Source of the DNA: Vibrio zhanjiangensis | Lineage (GTDB): Bacteria > Pseudomonadota > Gammaproteobacteria > Enterobacterales > Vibrionaceae | Assembly (NCBI RefSeq): GCF_030161235.1 | Contig: NZ_BSPW01000001.1 | Span: 30,435-94,434 of the forward strand | Reading direction: 5' to 3' | DNA length: 64,000 bases | In this document: piece by piece, positions 46,904 to 56,525 of the stretch | Layout: every line of letters starts with the position of its first letter | Position numbering within the stretch: position 1 is the first letter of the stretch | Program-made: the position numbers and the translations under genes | The notes under the pieces: model-generated | What the model saw: only the letters and a program-made list of their open reading frames with translations | What the model was told of the DNA's origin: nothing | Database searches by the model: none

Positions 46904-47431
46904 ATGAAATACCCTCAATCATATTTAATTGCATTTAACAGAGTAATAGGCCACGAAGGTAAATATCAGAATTCGTATTACGACCGTGGAAATTGGACAA
47001 GCGGAACTGTGGGTAAAGGTATTCGCAAAGGCACTAAGTTTGGTATTTCGGCCATGAGTTACCCGAGCCTGAATATTAAGCAATTAACCATAGAGCAAGC
47101 TAAAGGTATTTATTATCGTGATTTTTGGTTGAAATTAGGCGGAGATAAAGTCCATAAAGCCGTTATGTATCAGCTTTTTGACGCCGCGATTCATCATGGC
47201 AGCTGGCGAGCCGTTCAGTTTCTGCAGCGTTCTGTAGGAACCAAAGATGATGGCCACTATGGCGTGAAAACCCATGCTGCGGTAAAAGCGGCAGACCATA
47301 ATGACCTTCTTTTAAAGTTTTTAGCCGAACGTTTGGACTTTATGAAAGATGTTAAAACTTGGTCGTTGTTTTCACGCGGATGGTCACAACGTATTGCCGA
47401 TAACCTGCGCCTCGCAGCGAGTGATAACTGA
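46904..47431 (+). CDS. endolysin, glycoside hydrolase family 108-like
   Basis: The 175-residue muramidase has the family start with catalytic Glu in GHEGKY (residue 18), followed by the TKFGISAMSYPSL segment and a peptidoglycan-binding C-terminal half (VGTKDDGHYGVKTHAAVKA). It lacks a signal peptide, so it depends on the holin for release. AAGGAGG precedes the ATG. Together with holin and spanin it lyses the producer cell to free the particles. Confidence 0.88.
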   Translation: MKYPQSYLIAFNRVIGHEGKYQNSYYDRGNWTSGTVGKGIRKGTKFGISAMSYPSLNIKQLTIEQAKGIYYRDFWLKLGGDKVHKAVMYQLFDAAIHHGSWRAVQFLQRSVGTKDDGHYGVKTHAAVKAADHNDLLLKFLAERLDFMKDVKTWSLFSRGWSQRIADNLRLAASDN

Positions 47432-47501
47432 ATGGTATCAAATAGTATTAGATTTTATCCATATATTTAATATGAAGTTATTTTAAGTATTATATTTGAT
47501 A

Positions 47502-47651
47502 ATGAACTTTGTCTTGTCTCTTATTTGTAATGACTTTACTTTCAATGAAGATGATATTAATTTTATTGGATATGAATTTAAATACCACTATCTTATAACG
47601 ATAGTATGGCTGGTTTTTATGCTTGCAATTAATTGGTTTATTAAACCATAA
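47502..47651 (+). CDS. possible 49-residue membrane protein
   Basis: This open frame has an N-terminal soluble part and a hydrophobic helix at about residues 30-46 (YLITIVWLVFMLAINW). It lies in the 330-bp gap between endolysin and spanin genes, which otherwise holds no gene. No good ribosome site is visible. It could be an antiholin or second holin; it could also be chance. Confidence 0.35.
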   Translation: MNFVLSLICNDFTFNEDDINFIGYEFKYHYLITIVWLVFMLAINWFIKP

Positions 47652-47765
47652 GTAATGGCAAAATCACCGGTTTGGTTGATTGTGATACTAAAAAAAATTC
47701 TTCCAATTTAGGTTACGCGAGAACAATCTGGATAATAATCCAATGTGCTTCAAGTGGAGATGAAA

Positions 47766-47996
47766 ATGCCATACCTGAAATTAATTATGGAAATGTTAAA
47801 AATTGCGCCTTATTTAGTTGATAGCTACCAAGATAAACGTAGAGAAAGAATAATAAAAAATAGCAATAAGCATATGGAGCGTATTAATGAAAACCCTATC
47901 GAAACTTTTAGTGATGACTTTGGCGCCGCTTCTGGTAGCGTGCAGCTCGATAACAGTATCCGACGTAAACTGCCCTCCGGCACCGATAAATCTTGA
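47766..47996 (+). CDS. possible Rz-like inner-membrane spanin subunit
   Basis: The 76-residue protein starts at ATG 47766, 6 nt after GGAG. It has a moderately hydrophobic N-terminal helix and a charged helical body. The o-spanin gene starts within it in another frame, the usual Rz/Rz1 arrangement. The membrane anchor is weaker and the protein shorter than typical Rz, so the assignment is by position. Confidence 0.45.
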   Translation: MPYLKLIMEMLKIAPYLVDSYQDKRRERIIKNSNKHMERINENPIETFSDDFGAASGSVQLDNSIRRKLPSGTDKS

Positions 47997-48102
47997 GTGG
48001 TATAAGGTTAACGATAATGGTGAGCAAGGGGTTTATTTACCTGAGCAAAGTTTTAAAGGCCTGCAACACTACATTGCTCAGCTAAAATTATGTAGTGCTT
48101 AA
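47887..48102 (+). CDS. Rz1-like outer-membrane spanin lipoprotein
   Basis: The 71-residue protein has a lipoprotein signal with lipobox LVAC (Cys at residue 19) and a short proline-containing mature part, typical of Rz1 o-spanins. It begins inside the upstream gene and runs beyond it. Last gene of the tailocin operon; the hairpin at 48114 follows. Confidence 0.75.
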   Translation: MKTLSKLLVMTLAPLLVACSSITVSDVNCPPAPINLEWYKVNDNGEQGVYLPEQSFKGLQHYIAQLKLCSA

Positions 48103-48113
48103 ACATAACACTT

Positions 48114-48138
48114 GGCCCAACTGGTGTAGTGTTGGGCC
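48114..48138 (+). terminator. stem-loop at the end of the tailocin operon
   Basis: GGCCCAAC and GTTGGGCC form a perfect 8-bp GC-rich stem with a 9-nt loop, 12 bp after the o-spanin stop. The T-run is weak. Confidence 0.55.
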
Positions 48139-48157
48139 TGAATTCCTGTTGCTTAAA

Positions 48158-48328
48158 TTAGACAGCCTCAGCTTCATTTAAGTTTTGTAAGACCCTTTCA
48201 ATTTTCCTTTCTATTTCGATGAACAAGCAGACGAGATGCGCTTGTTCCCAGTTTGTGGCAGCTTCACTTCCGCAAGCAGCCAAGCCTTTTGCGCTCTCCA
48301 GTAAATCCAAGTTTTCCTCATTATTCAT
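48158..48328 (-). CDS. small helical protein, paralogue of the 49008 gene
   Basis: The 56-residue protein starts at ATG 48328, 7 nt after GGAGTG; the longer frame to 48385 has no such site. It is a single helical domain with an AA-rich first half and a FIEIERKIERVLQNLNEAE end. The pattern matches the 49008 gene product (QVIEQLGRECQQHINHAE), so the two are probably related. Function unknown; similar small genes accompany prophages. Confidence 0.55.
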   Translation of the reverse strand: MNNEENLDLLESAKGLAACGSEAATNWEQAHLVCLFIEIERKIERVLQNLNEAEAV

Positions 48329-48648
48329 ACAGTCACTCCGATCATTGAGAAATACTTCCACTCTATTGTGGTAAGATTTATCCAACCAATGAACAGAGAG
48401 ATTAGAATGAAAACTATTAGCTGTGGCATTTTAGTTTTTTTATAATACGTTTCTAATATAAGGTTAAATAAAGTCATGTTTTCCTAGCTTAGTTTTTATT
48501 ATATTAAATTTCCATATCCCTTTTATTAACTAATTGGCATATAGTTAAATTTCATAATATCGGAAACGCATAACACGTAAATACCTTCAACTCTATGAAT
48601 CTCTTTTTAGTTATATTAGGGATTGAACAATCACATCAAGGTAGGCGT
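48329..48648. other. AT-rich intergenic region
   Basis: No credible gene is seen. It should contain promoters for the divergent small gene at 48158 and the regulator at 48649. Confidence 0.4.
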
Positions 48649-48978
48649 ATGTCGCATCATGACTTAATGCTGGTTATAAAAAGAAGGCGTGAACGAGACC
48701 ATTTGACACAAATGGATATGGCAAAGGTGATAGGTGTTAGTCGGCGACATTATGTTCGATGTGAGTCAGGAAAAGCAGAATTGAAGCTGTCACAATTTGT
48801 CGATGCGATGAAGTTTTTAAACATCACCTATTTGGACTTAGCTTTAGACTTGCTTAATTTAAAACCAGTGATGGCATGCGATGTTGCGGCGGCAGCACGG
48901 ACGCTCAGTGCTGCTGCCCGTAAGTCGTTAGTGGAATTTATGATGAAAAATCATCATGATAGGAAAAAGGTCAATTGA
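48649..48978 (+). CDS. XRE-family transcriptional regulator
   Basis: The 109-residue protein has an N-terminal helix-turn-helix (about residues 8-65: LTQMDMAKVIGVSRRHYVRCESGKAEL) and a short helical C-terminus. I start at ATG 48649, after AAGGTAGG. It may regulate the flanking small genes or the tailocin. Confidence 0.75.
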   Translation: MSHHDLMLVIKRRRERDHLTQMDMAKVIGVSRRHYVRCESGKAELKLSQFVDAMKFLNITYLDLALDLLNLKPVMACDVAAAARTLSAAARKSLVEFMMKNHHDRKKVN

Positions 48979-49007
48979 TGATGCGGGCATTTTACTCATG
49001 GTGTTTT

Positions 49008-49205
49008 TTAAGTTTCGCTTGTGAGTTCTGCGTGGTTAATGTGTTGTTGGCATTCTCTTCCTAGCTGTTCGATAACTTGAAAACAGAGAGATAAAGTAGC
49101 GTGATCTATTTGGTTTGCTGCTTCTCCCGCTACAGTTGCAACGGCTGTGAGTTGCTGTACTTTTACGTCCGCACACTGAATGTGCTCGGTTGCATCAAAG
49201 TTCAT
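49008..49205 (-). CDS. small helical protein, paralogue of the 48158 gene
   Basis: The 65-residue protein has a clear ribosome site (GAGGTAAC, 5 nt before ATG 49205). It shares the Ala-rich then IEQ-helix pattern with the 48158 product. Pseudomonas-type DUF3077 proteins have a similar look, but I cannot confirm membership. Confidence 0.55.
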   Translation of the reverse strand: MNFDATEHIQCADVKVQQLTAVATVAGEAANQIDHATLSLCFQVIEQLGRECQQHINHAELTSET

Positions 49206-49600
49206 TGTTACCTCGATAAAGAACAGGATAAGTACTGTATATTTAAACAGTATTCTTGTTTAATTTCCATATGTTTCTATAGAAATATTGATGATTATTA
49301 AAGATTTTTTGCTTGCAAAAAGTCGTTCTTACTATGCTGGAAGAAAAGCCAACTAAACGTTGATCGAATGCCAGTTTTAAGTTCTAAATCTCGGTACAAA
49401 ATTTATTAAATGGTTGCGAAGATCTATTTTTTTAGTTTTCTTACAAGCTGAGATTGATGCTTTAAGAACTCAGCTTTGGGATATGCGTAAACTTGTGACG
49501 AAGATGTATGTTTCAGACATGTAGTCAAATTGCTGCACTGGTCAATATGTTTTATCGTGATAGTTAAACTTTTTAAATTCACAGCGTTAAGGACCACAGG
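49206..49600. other. intergenic region at the right edge of the accessory block
   Basis: No complete gene is seen. A 38-codon open stretch on the plus strand (about 49410-49527, ending LWDMRKLVTKMYVSDM) looks like the C-terminal remnant of a coiled-coil protein. The aminotransferase promoter should lie here. Confidence 0.4.
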
Positions 49601-50722
49601 ATGACTATTCAAAGCTTTAACCCGCCAAGGCGTATTCTCATGGGGCCGGGGCCTTCAGATATTGCACCGCAGGTTTTGCAAGCTCTAAGCCGCCCAACCG
49701 TTGGCCATCTTGATCCACTTTTTATCCAAATGATGGATGAAGTGAAGCAACTTCTTCAATATGCTTTCCAAACTGACAATGATTTTACGATTGCAGTATC
49801 GGCACCAGGAAGTGCGGGTATGGAAGCCTGTTTTGTCAATCTGATTGAACCTGGCGACAAAGTGATAGTGTGCCGTAATGGTGTATTTGGTGAGCGGATG
49901 CGTGAAAACGTTATTCGCGCCGGAGGCATTGCCGTTGTTGTTGATGATAACTGGGGAGAGGCGGTCTGTTTGGATAAAGTGGAAAGCGCTCTCAAAGCAC
50001 ACCCTGATACTAAGATACTGGCTTTTGTTCATGCGGAAACCTCGACAGGCGCACGGAGTGATGCTGAGGCTCTTGGCAAATTAGCGAAACAACATGGTGC
50101 CTTGACCATTGTTGATGCTGTTACATCGCTTGCTGGGATACCTCTAAAAGTGGATGAATGGCAGTTAGATGCTGTGTATTCAGGAAGTCAGAAATGTTTA
50201 TCTTGTGTTCCTGGGTTATCGCCGGTTACTTTTTCACCGCTTGCGATTGAGAAAATTCTAGCGAGGCGATCACCTGTACAAAGTTGGTTTTTAGACCAAA
50301 GTTTGGTGCTTGGGTATTGGAGTGGCAAGGGTAAGCGTAGCTATCATCATACCGCTCCAGTAAACAGTCTGTACGCTTTGCATGAGTCTTTAATTATGCT
50401 TAACAATGAGGGGCTGGAAAATGCATGGAAACGCCATCAAGAGGTACACAATAAACTTAAATTAGGCCTAGAAGATTTAGGCTTTGAATTTGTCGTAAAG
50501 GCCGATGTGCGTTTGCCGCAGCTTAACACGGTCTTTATTCCACAAGGCATTGATGACGCAAAAATTAGAGGGCATTTGTTGAACCATTACAACCTTGAAA
50601 TAGGTGCAGGGTTAGGTTCATTTGCAGGAAAGGCTTGGCGAATTGGAATTATGGGCTATGGCGCGAGAAATGAGAATGTTTCTTTGTGTGTAAAAGCCCT
50701 AGAAGAAGTCATGGCGCAGTAA
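49601..50722 (+). CDS. class V PLP-dependent aminotransferase (alanine-glyoxylate type)
   Basis: The 373-residue protein has the family start [16 protein letters not shown], the [11 protein letters not shown] segment and the PLP lysine in [13 protein letters not shown] (about residue 197). It probably transfers an amino group to glyoxylate or pyruvate; the exact donor is unclear. It is the equivalent of the gene that follows lysC in V. cholerae (VC0392), which shows that the tailocin sits between these two core genes. Confidence 0.88.
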   Translation: MTIQSFNPPRRILMGPGPSDIAPQVLQALSRPTVGHLDPLFIQMMDEVKQLLQYAFQTDNDFTIAVSAPGSAGMEACFVNLIEPGDKVIVCRNGVFGERMRENVIRAGGIAVVVDDNWGEAVCLDKVESALKAHPDTKILAFVHAETSTGARSDAEALGKLAKQHGALTIVDAVTSLAGIPLKVDEWQLDAVYSGSQKCLSCVPGLSPVTFSPLAIEKILARRSPVQSWFLDQSLVLGYWSGKGKRSYHHTAPVNSLYALHESLIMLNNEGLENAWKRHQEVHNKLKLGLEDLGFEFVVKADVRLPQLNTVFIPQGIDDAKIRGHLLNHYNLEIGAGLGSFAGKAWRIGIMGYGARNENVSLCVKALEEVMAQ

Positions 50723-50729
50723 ACACTCA

Positions 50730-50747
50730 GGCGGCATATCTGCCGCC
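50730..50747. terminator. stem-loop between convergent aminotransferase and pglL genes
   Basis: GGCGGCA-TATC-TGCCGCC, a 7-bp GC-rich perfect stem, without a long T-run on either side. Confidence 0.5.
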
Positions 50748-50761
50748 CTGATTGAATCCCC

Positions 50762-52528
50762 TTATTGATGGCTATCAGGTTTTAGCGCATCAATGTTTGG
50801 CGCGATATAATGAACGTTGGAAAAATCACGTATTGGGAATAGGTATTGTGCTTCGCTACGTATTTGTTCAGCTCTTTCAGTGTCACCTAACCCTTGATAG
50901 GCAATGATCAGGTTGTTGTAAAAGGCTGGCCTTGGTTTATCTTTGATGATTTTTAACGACCAATCTATATAAGGCTGGATATACTTCGCTTCTTGTTGAT
51001 AAAGGCCAATATTGAGGTAAGTGCTGTATATGTCCCAATCATATCTATCGCGCCATAGTATAGGATTTGATACTCGCTCAAGAAGTTGCGGATCTTTGTT
51101 CATTGACGTTTCAAATTGAGTGAGTATGTAGTTAGTATGCAAGGCGGTCAACATATAGACACTCACTGTAATAGGGATGATTAAACTCATCACTCTGAGC
51201 GAAGTTTTGGTGGCAAATGTAATCGAAGTACTTCGGTATGAACGAGCCCGTTGATCAACCCAAAAAAGTAAAATGACAAATGTTATCCAGTGGATTGCTG
51301 AGTGGTAAAAGGGGTATTCGAGTTGGCTATGTAATACGATAGGAACAAACAAAGCAAACATAGCAAGGCGAGTCCCTTGTTTGGCATTGTAGATCCTTAC
51401 CAACACTATTGTAGAAGCGATGATTATCGCCAAAATCGCTAACAGTCCACCTTCAACGCCCCAAAAAAGTAATTCATTGTGGGGGTGATTCAAGGAAGGA
51501 AAACCAGGGTTGTAATTGGCATTCAACTGATGCTGGCGTGCCGTGTAAATCATGTATTCTGGTTCAAATCGCCCGTAGCCATAGCCAGTAAAGGGCTTTT
51601 CAATCAACATGTCTAGAGCCTGTGGAAAAATAAGCTCTCTAGCTTTATCTGTCACCCGTACTTTCTCGTCGATGATCTCAGATTCACCGGTTACGCTGAT
51701 AATACCAACGCCAATAACCAAGCCGGTTAATATAGATAGAATCCAGCCCCAAAACCGTTTGGAGGTTGCAAATCGATACAAGTAGGGAAGTAAGCAAATT
51801 GTTGAAATAAAAGTACTTAACCAGCCAGTTCGAGAAGCAAGAAATAATAATAATGGGACAGTAATTGTTGGCATCAAATAAAGAAGTACTACTTCGCTGA
51901 GCCGGTTATGGTATTTTTTCGGATGTTTAGTCAGTAGGTATCCTGACAGAGTGAGACCAGTGGCAAGAAAGCTTGCCATGACATTAGGTTGCTGAAAAAT
52001 GCCATAGGGACGATTTTGCAGGGTATTATAGCCAAACGCATTATTGGGTTCTAGAACAAGGTATTGAACCCAGCCAAATATGGCCTGAATGAAAACCGCG
52101 ATGATGATAAACCATAGCAGGCGTTGTTTTTGTTTATTGCTAAAGCGAAATTGCTGAAGGATAAAAAATATTGCCATGCCAGACCACAGTCCAACAAGTC
52201 GACCTAGTGAAAGAGAAATATCTGACTTTGGATAGAATACAGGTACGGTTAATAATACACAGCAAACAAATAGACCGAGCGTTAGCTTGTTGTATCTTAT
52301 AAACCCTTGAGTGCCTATTTGATAAAGCCCTAGAGCCAAAGATATACTAACAGCAATCCATGTTGTACTGTTGAACGACAATTCTAATCCAGAGCCACCA
52401 GGGTTCGGCATAAAGATATGCATACTGAGTAGGAAAATGATCGCAACAGAGGCAAGAAAAGGTTTGGTCATCGGCAGCTTGGGCTTCTGGGGCTCTAAAC
52501 TGGTTCCAGTGAGATGAATACTTGCCAT
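50762..52528 (-). CDS. pglL: PglL-type O-oligosaccharyltransferase
   Basis: The 588-residue inner-membrane protein has about a dozen membrane segments, a large periplasmic loop and the Wzy_C/O-antigen-ligase motif NHPHNELLFWGVEGG (about residues 350-365). A C-terminal soluble helical, TPR-like region (about 480-588) follows. It would transfer lipid-linked glycans en bloc to serine or threonine of exported proteins. It is the equivalent of V. cholerae VC0393. Confidence 0.85.
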   Translation of the reverse strand: MASIHLTGTSLEPQKPKLPMTKPFLASVAIIFLLSMHIFMPNPGGSGLELSFNSTTWIAVSISLALGLYQIGTQGFIRYNKLTLGLFVCCVLLTVPVFYPKSDISLSLGRLVGLWSGMAIFFILQQFRFSNKQKQRLLWFIIIAVFIQAIFGWVQYLVLEPNNAFGYNTLQNRPYGIFQQPNVMASFLATGLTLSGYLLTKHPKKYHNRLSEVVLLYLMPTITVPLLLFLASRTGWLSTFISTICLLPYLYRFATSKRFWGWILSILTGLVIGVGIISVTGESEIIDEKVRVTDKARELIFPQALDMLIEKPFTGYGYGRFEPEYMIYTARQHQLNANYNPGFPSLNHPHNELLFWGVEGGLLAILAIIIASTIVLVRIYNAKQGTRLAMFALFVPIVLHSQLEYPFYHSAIHWITFVILLFWVDQRARSYRSTSITFATKTSLRVMSLIIPITVSVYMLTALHTNYILTQFETSMNKDPQLLERVSNPILWRDRYDWDIYSTYLNIGLYQQEAKYIQPYIDWSLKIIKDKPRPAFYNNLIIAYQGLGDTERAEQIRSEAQYLFPIRDFSNVHYIAPNIDALKPDSHQ

Positions 52529-52589
52529 TGCTTATCATGTCCTCAAAAGATAACAGACCCAAGATGGTCTGTTATGCATAGGTTTTTGT

Positions 52590-55412
52590 TTATTTTAACA
52601 TAGGCCTTAGAAATCTTGCTGTATGAGAGCCAGTTATTTTTGCGACTTCTTCTGGCGTACCTTGAGCGATAATTTCTCCCCCTCCTTGCCCCCCTTCGGG
52701 GCCTAAATCGATTATCCAGTCGGAGGTTTTGATGACATCAAGGTTATGTTCAATCACAACGACCGTGTTGCCATGATCTCTTAAACGATGGAGTACGGTG
52801 AGTAACTGTTGAATATCGTGGAAATGCAAACCTGTCGTTGGCTCATCGAGAATATACAATGTTTTCCCTGTGTCTCTTTTAGAGAGTTCTCGAGCTAGCT
52901 TGACTCGCTGAGCTTCTCCCCCTGATAACGTTGTAGCCGCTTGACCAAGGCGGATATATGCAAGTCCTACATCAATGAGAGTTTGTAACTTTCGGGCAAT
53001 GACAGGTACAGGATCAAAAAACTCACGTGCATCTTCGACTGTCATTGATAGCACCTGATCAATGGTTTTACCTTTATAGTGGACTTCAAGAGTCTCTCGA
53101 TTGTAGCGTTTTCCTTTGCACACATCGCAAGGTACGTAAACATCAGGTAGAAAATGCATCTCAACTTTAATAACGCCATCCCCCTGACAAGCCTCACACC
53201 TTCCTCCGCGAACATTGAAGCTAAAACGCCCAGGCTTATAGCCGCGCGAACGAGACTCTTGAGTGCCAGAAAATAACTCTCGAATTGGAGTAAAAATGCC
53301 CGTATAAGTCGCTGGATTTGAACGAGGAGTACGGCCTATTGGACTTTGGTCAATATCAATTACCTTATCAAAATGCTCTAAACCCGTGATTTTTTTATAA
53401 GGAGCTGGTGTAGCCGTTGTGGCTCCATTGAGTTGGGTGTGAGCGATTTTGAAGAAGGTATCGTTGACAAGCGTTGACTTTCCTGAACCCGAGACGCCTG
53501 TAATGCAGCTAAATAAACCGACAGGGATCTCTAGTGTGACATTTTTTAGATTATTTCCCGAAGCTCCGCTAAGGGTTACCACTTTATCGTTATCTTTTGC
53601 TGTACGTTGAGTAGGGATAGCAATTTCTTTTTTACCACTTAGGTATTGCCCTGTCAGTGATTTTGGCGTTGCTATGATTTCTGCCACCGTTCCTTCGGCA
53701 ACAATCTCACCACCATGAACTCCCGCACCAGGACCGATATCAATGACATGATCAGCCATTTTTATGGCATCTTCGTCATGTTCGACCACAAGTACTGTAT
53801 TCCCTAAATCGCGTAGGTGAGTGAGTGTTTTTAATAGCCGTTCGTTATCACGTTGATGGAGTCCAATTGAAGGCTCATCTAACACATACATTACGCCAAC
53901 CAACCCAGCTCCAATTTGGCTGGCCAGTCGAATACGTTGAGCTTCTCCTCCTGATAGTGTTTCAGCGCTTCGAGAAAGAGTGAGATAATTGAGCCCTACG
54001 TTCACCAAAAATTGCAGACGATCATTGATTTCTTTCATGACCTTTTCAGCGATTTGAGCACGTTGCCCGGCTAACTGGATTGATTCGAAGAATGTAAGTG
54101 CATCAGCGATGCTGAGTTCTACAATCTCTGGCAGGCTAGTATCACAGATAAAGACATTTCGAGCTTCAAGTCTGAGTCGACTGCCATTACAACTGCTACA
54201 CGCCCTAGTGGAAATATATTTAGCAAGGTCTTCCCGAACTGAATTAGATTCAGTATCACGATATCGACGTTCCAAATTATTTAAAATACCCTCAAAAGGA
54301 TGACGTTTGACTCTAATGTCACCTCTGTCATTGATGTATTTGAATTCTATTTCGACTCTTCCTGAGCCTTTCAGGATCACATTCTGAATTTTACTTGGTA
54401 GAGACTTAAACGGGCTGCATAAATCAAATTTAAAATGCTCAGATAATGAAGAGAGCATTTGAAAATAATAATAGTTTTTTTTGTCCCAGCCTCGTATTGC
54501 GCCGTCGGCAAGGCTGAGATTGTCATCGATGATCACTCTTTGAGGATCGAAGTATTGTTGTACACCTAAACCATCGCAAGTATGGCAAGCACCTGCTGGG
54601 TTATTGAATGAAAATAGTCTGGGCTCAAGTTCTTGCATGCTGTATCCACAATGTGGACAAGCAAAATTAGCTGAGAATATTATCTCATCGTCATTCCCAG
54701 CCATACTGGTAACAACGGCTATCCCTCCTGATAATTCAAGTGTTGTTTCGAAAGATTCTGCCAGTCTTTGCTGGAGATCTTTGCGCACTTTGAAACGATC
54801 AACGACAACTTCAATGGTGTGCTTTTTATGGAGTTCTAATGTTGGTGGATCGGATAAATCACAAATCTCACCGTCAATTCTAGCGCGAATAAACCCTTGC
54901 GCAGCCAAGTTTTCAAGTGTTTTAACATGCTCACCTTTGCGCTCTTTAATGATTGGTGCAAGTAGCATCATTTTTGAGCCTTCAGGCAGTTCCAGTACTT
55001 TATCCACCATTTGTGATACGGTTTGAGCGGCCAAAGGAACTTTATGTTCAGGGCAACGAGGCTCACCGACACGAGCATAAAGTAGGCGCAGGTAGTCGTA
55101 GACTTCAGTGATTGTGCCGACTGTCGAACGTGGGTTATGAGAAGTGGATTTTTGTTCGATAGAGATAGCAGGAGATAAACCTTCGATATGATCGACGTCT
55201 GGTTTTTCCATTAGTGACAAAAACTGTCGAGCGTAGGCGGAGAGAGATTCTACATACCGGCGTTGGCCTTCAGCATAAAGAGTGTCAAACGCTAATGATG
55301 ATTTACCTGAGCCGGATAACCCAGTAATAACGATTAGTTTGTCACGTGGAATTGTGAGGTTAACATTTTTTAAATTGTGGGTGCGTGCGCCGCGAACGTC
55401 GATCTTATCCAT
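52590..55412 (-). CDS. uvrA: excinuclease ABC subunit A
   Basis: Damage-sensing ATPase of nucleotide excision repair. The 940-residue protein has two ABC modules: Walker [10 protein letters not shown] near residue 31 and GVSGSGKST near 640. Two LSGGEAQR signatures and two CxxC zinc modules are present (CPHCGYS...CHTC and CEACQGDG...CDVC). I start at ATG 55412, which gives [16 protein letters not shown]; the GTG three codons upstream is less likely. A LexA box lies 66 bp upstream. Confidence 0.96.
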   Translation of the reverse strand: MDKIDVRGARTHNLKNVNLTIPRDKLIVITGLSGSGKSSLAFDTLYAEGQRRYVESLSAYARQFLSLMEKPDVDHIEGLSPAISIEQKSTSHNPRSTVGTITEVYDYLRLLYARVGEPRCPEHKVPLAAQTVSQMVDKVLELPEGSKMMLLAPIIKERKGEHVKTLENLAAQGFIRARIDGEICDLSDPPTLELHKKHTIEVVVDRFKVRKDLQQRLAESFETTLELSGGIAVVTSMAGNDDEIIFSANFACPHCGYSMQELEPRLFSFNNPAGACHTCDGLGVQQYFDPQRVIIDDNLSLADGAIRGWDKKNYYYFQMLSSLSEHFKFDLCSPFKSLPSKIQNVILKGSGRVEIEFKYINDRGDIRVKRHPFEGILNNLERRYRDTESNSVREDLAKYISTRACSSCNGSRLRLEARNVFICDTSLPEIVELSIADALTFFESIQLAGQRAQIAEKVMKEINDRLQFLVNVGLNYLTLSRSAETLSGGEAQRIRLASQIGAGLVGVMYVLDEPSIGLHQRDNERLLKTLTHLRDLGNTVLVVEHDEDAIKMADHVIDIGPGAGVHGGEIVAEGTVAEIIATPKSLTGQYLSGKKEIAIPTQRTAKDNDKVVTLSGASGNNLKNVTLEIPVGLFSCITGVSGSGKSTLVNDTFFKIAHTQLNGATTATPAPYKKITGLEHFDKVIDIDQSPIGRTPRSNPATYTGIFTPIRELFSGTQESRSRGYKPGRFSFNVRGGRCEACQGDGVIKVEMHFLPDVYVPCDVCKGKRYNRETLEVHYKGKTIDQVLSMTVEDAREFFDPVPVIARKLQTLIDVGLAYIRLGQAATTLSGGEAQRVKLARELSKRDTGKTLYILDEPTTGLHFHDIQQLLTVLHRLRDHGNTVVVIEHNLDVIKTSDWIIDLGPEGGQGGGEIIAQGTPEEVAKITGSHTARFLRPMLK

Positions 55413-55477
55413 TACTATCACTCAATGTAAAAATAAGTGGCCTAAGTATTACATAGAGTGAGTAATGTTCAAAGAAA

Positions 55478-55497
55478 TACTGGATAAAAAAACAGTA
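55478..55497. promoter_or_regulatory. LexA (SOS) box upstream of uvrA
   Basis: TACTG at 55478-55482 and CAGTA at 55493-55497 enclose 10 bp, the CTG-N10-CAG consensus with AT-rich centre. Position fits SOS control of uvrA. Confidence 0.75.
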
Positions 55498-55545
55498 AAA
55501 ATGCGCATGTTTAAGGCATCTTTACTGATTGTTTTATTGAAGAGT

Positions 55546-56418
55546 TTAAGATTCTTTGGTGGTGGATTGCTTTCCGAGCTCGGATTTTTTACTGTCTTTG
55601 AGGTACAGGTTTTCGAAACAATAATTTGTCGCTTCGATATAGCCTTCTACGCTACCACAATCAAATCGCGTCCCCTTAAATTTATAGGCTAGAACACAAC
55701 CTGCTTTAGCCTGTTTTAATAAAGCATCTGTAATTTGGATCTCGCCTCCTTTCCCTGGTTCTGTATTTTCGATCAGCTCGAAAATGTCCGGAGTTAAGAT
55801 GTAGCGTCCTATGATAGCTAAGTTACTTGGTGCCGTTCCTTGCTCCGGTTTTTCAACCATATTATCGACACGATAGATATCATCTTTGATCATTTCACCA
55901 GAAATAACCCCGTATTTGTGTGTCTCATCATCAGGCACTTCTTGAACTGCGACGATAGAACAACGGAATTGCTTAAATAAAGCGACCATTTGTGCAAGTA
56001 CGCCTTCTTGATCGTTCACACATAAGTCATCAGCCAAAACAACGGCAAACGGCTCGTCACCAATAAGTTCACGACCCGTTAATATGGCATGACCGAGACC
56101 TTTCATCTCCCTTTGACGGATATACGTAAAATTAGCACTGTCGATGATGTCACGAATATCGACAAGAAGCGCTTCTTTGTTCGTTCCACTAATTTGATGT
56201 TCTAATTCATAATTTTTATCAAAGTGGTCCATGATTGAGTGTTTGCCACGTCCTGTAACAATACACATACCGTCCATCCCAGCTTGAATAGCCTCTTCGA
56301 CACCGTACTCAATTAAGGGTTTATTGACCACAGGCATCATTTCTTTCGGCATTGATTTAGTTGCTGGAAGAAAGCGTGTACCGTAGCCAGCTGCCGGAAA
56401 AAGACACTTTTTGATCAT
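55546..56418 (-). CDS. galU: UTP-glucose-1-phosphate uridylyltransferase
   Basis: Makes UDP-glucose for LPS core, capsule and osmoprotectant synthesis. The 290-residue protein has the nucleotide-binding start FPAAGYGTRFLPATKS and the MPKEMMPVVNKPLIEYGVEEA segment, followed by the VLADD metal site. It lies between qstR and uvrA as in V. cholerae. Confidence 0.95.
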   Translation of the reverse strand: MIKKCLFPAAGYGTRFLPATKSMPKEMMPVVNKPLIEYGVEEAIQAGMDGMCIVTGRGKHSIMDHFDKNYELEHQISGTNKEALLVDIRDIIDSANFTYIRQREMKGLGHAILTGRELIGDEPFAVVLADDLCVNDQEGVLAQMVALFKQFRCSIVAVQEVPDDETHKYGVISGEMIKDDIYRVDNMVEKPEQGTAPSNLAIIGRYILTPDIFELIENTEPGKGGEIQITDALLKQAKAGCVLAYKFKGTRFDCGSVEGYIEATNYCFENLYLKDSKKSELGKQSTTKES

Positions 56419-56525
56419 GATAATACCTTTGTCATTAAGATGGTTTGTATTTCCGGCGTAACCATAGCATTTTTTTTCCCATTGCTAAATTGTCATGAGA
56501 GTGATTTGAACTTTTGGGTTCACAA

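Larger units (their letters stand above)
27641..48102. other. R-type tailocin (contractile phage-tail bacteriocin) locus
   Basis: The block runs from the repressor to the o-spanin between lysC and the class V aminotransferase. It encodes regulation, lysis and every structural part of a P2-like contractile tail in the order used by R-type pyocins. I find no integrase, replication, terminase, portal, scaffold or capsid gene and no flanking att-like direct repeat. A tail-only particle is therefore the best reading; a decayed P2-like prophage is the alternative. Intact reading frames and tight overlaps throughout argue for a functional element. Confidence 0.8.

Noticed and set aside
27641..48102. 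Complete P2-like prophage
   Set aside because: No integrase, replication, terminase, portal, scaffold or capsid gene and no flanking direct repeat was seen, while all tail genes are intact.
49410..49527. Short coding sequence ending LWDMRKLVTKMYVSDM
   Set aside because: Only 38 codons from a TTG, with no ribosome site; looks like a remnant at most.
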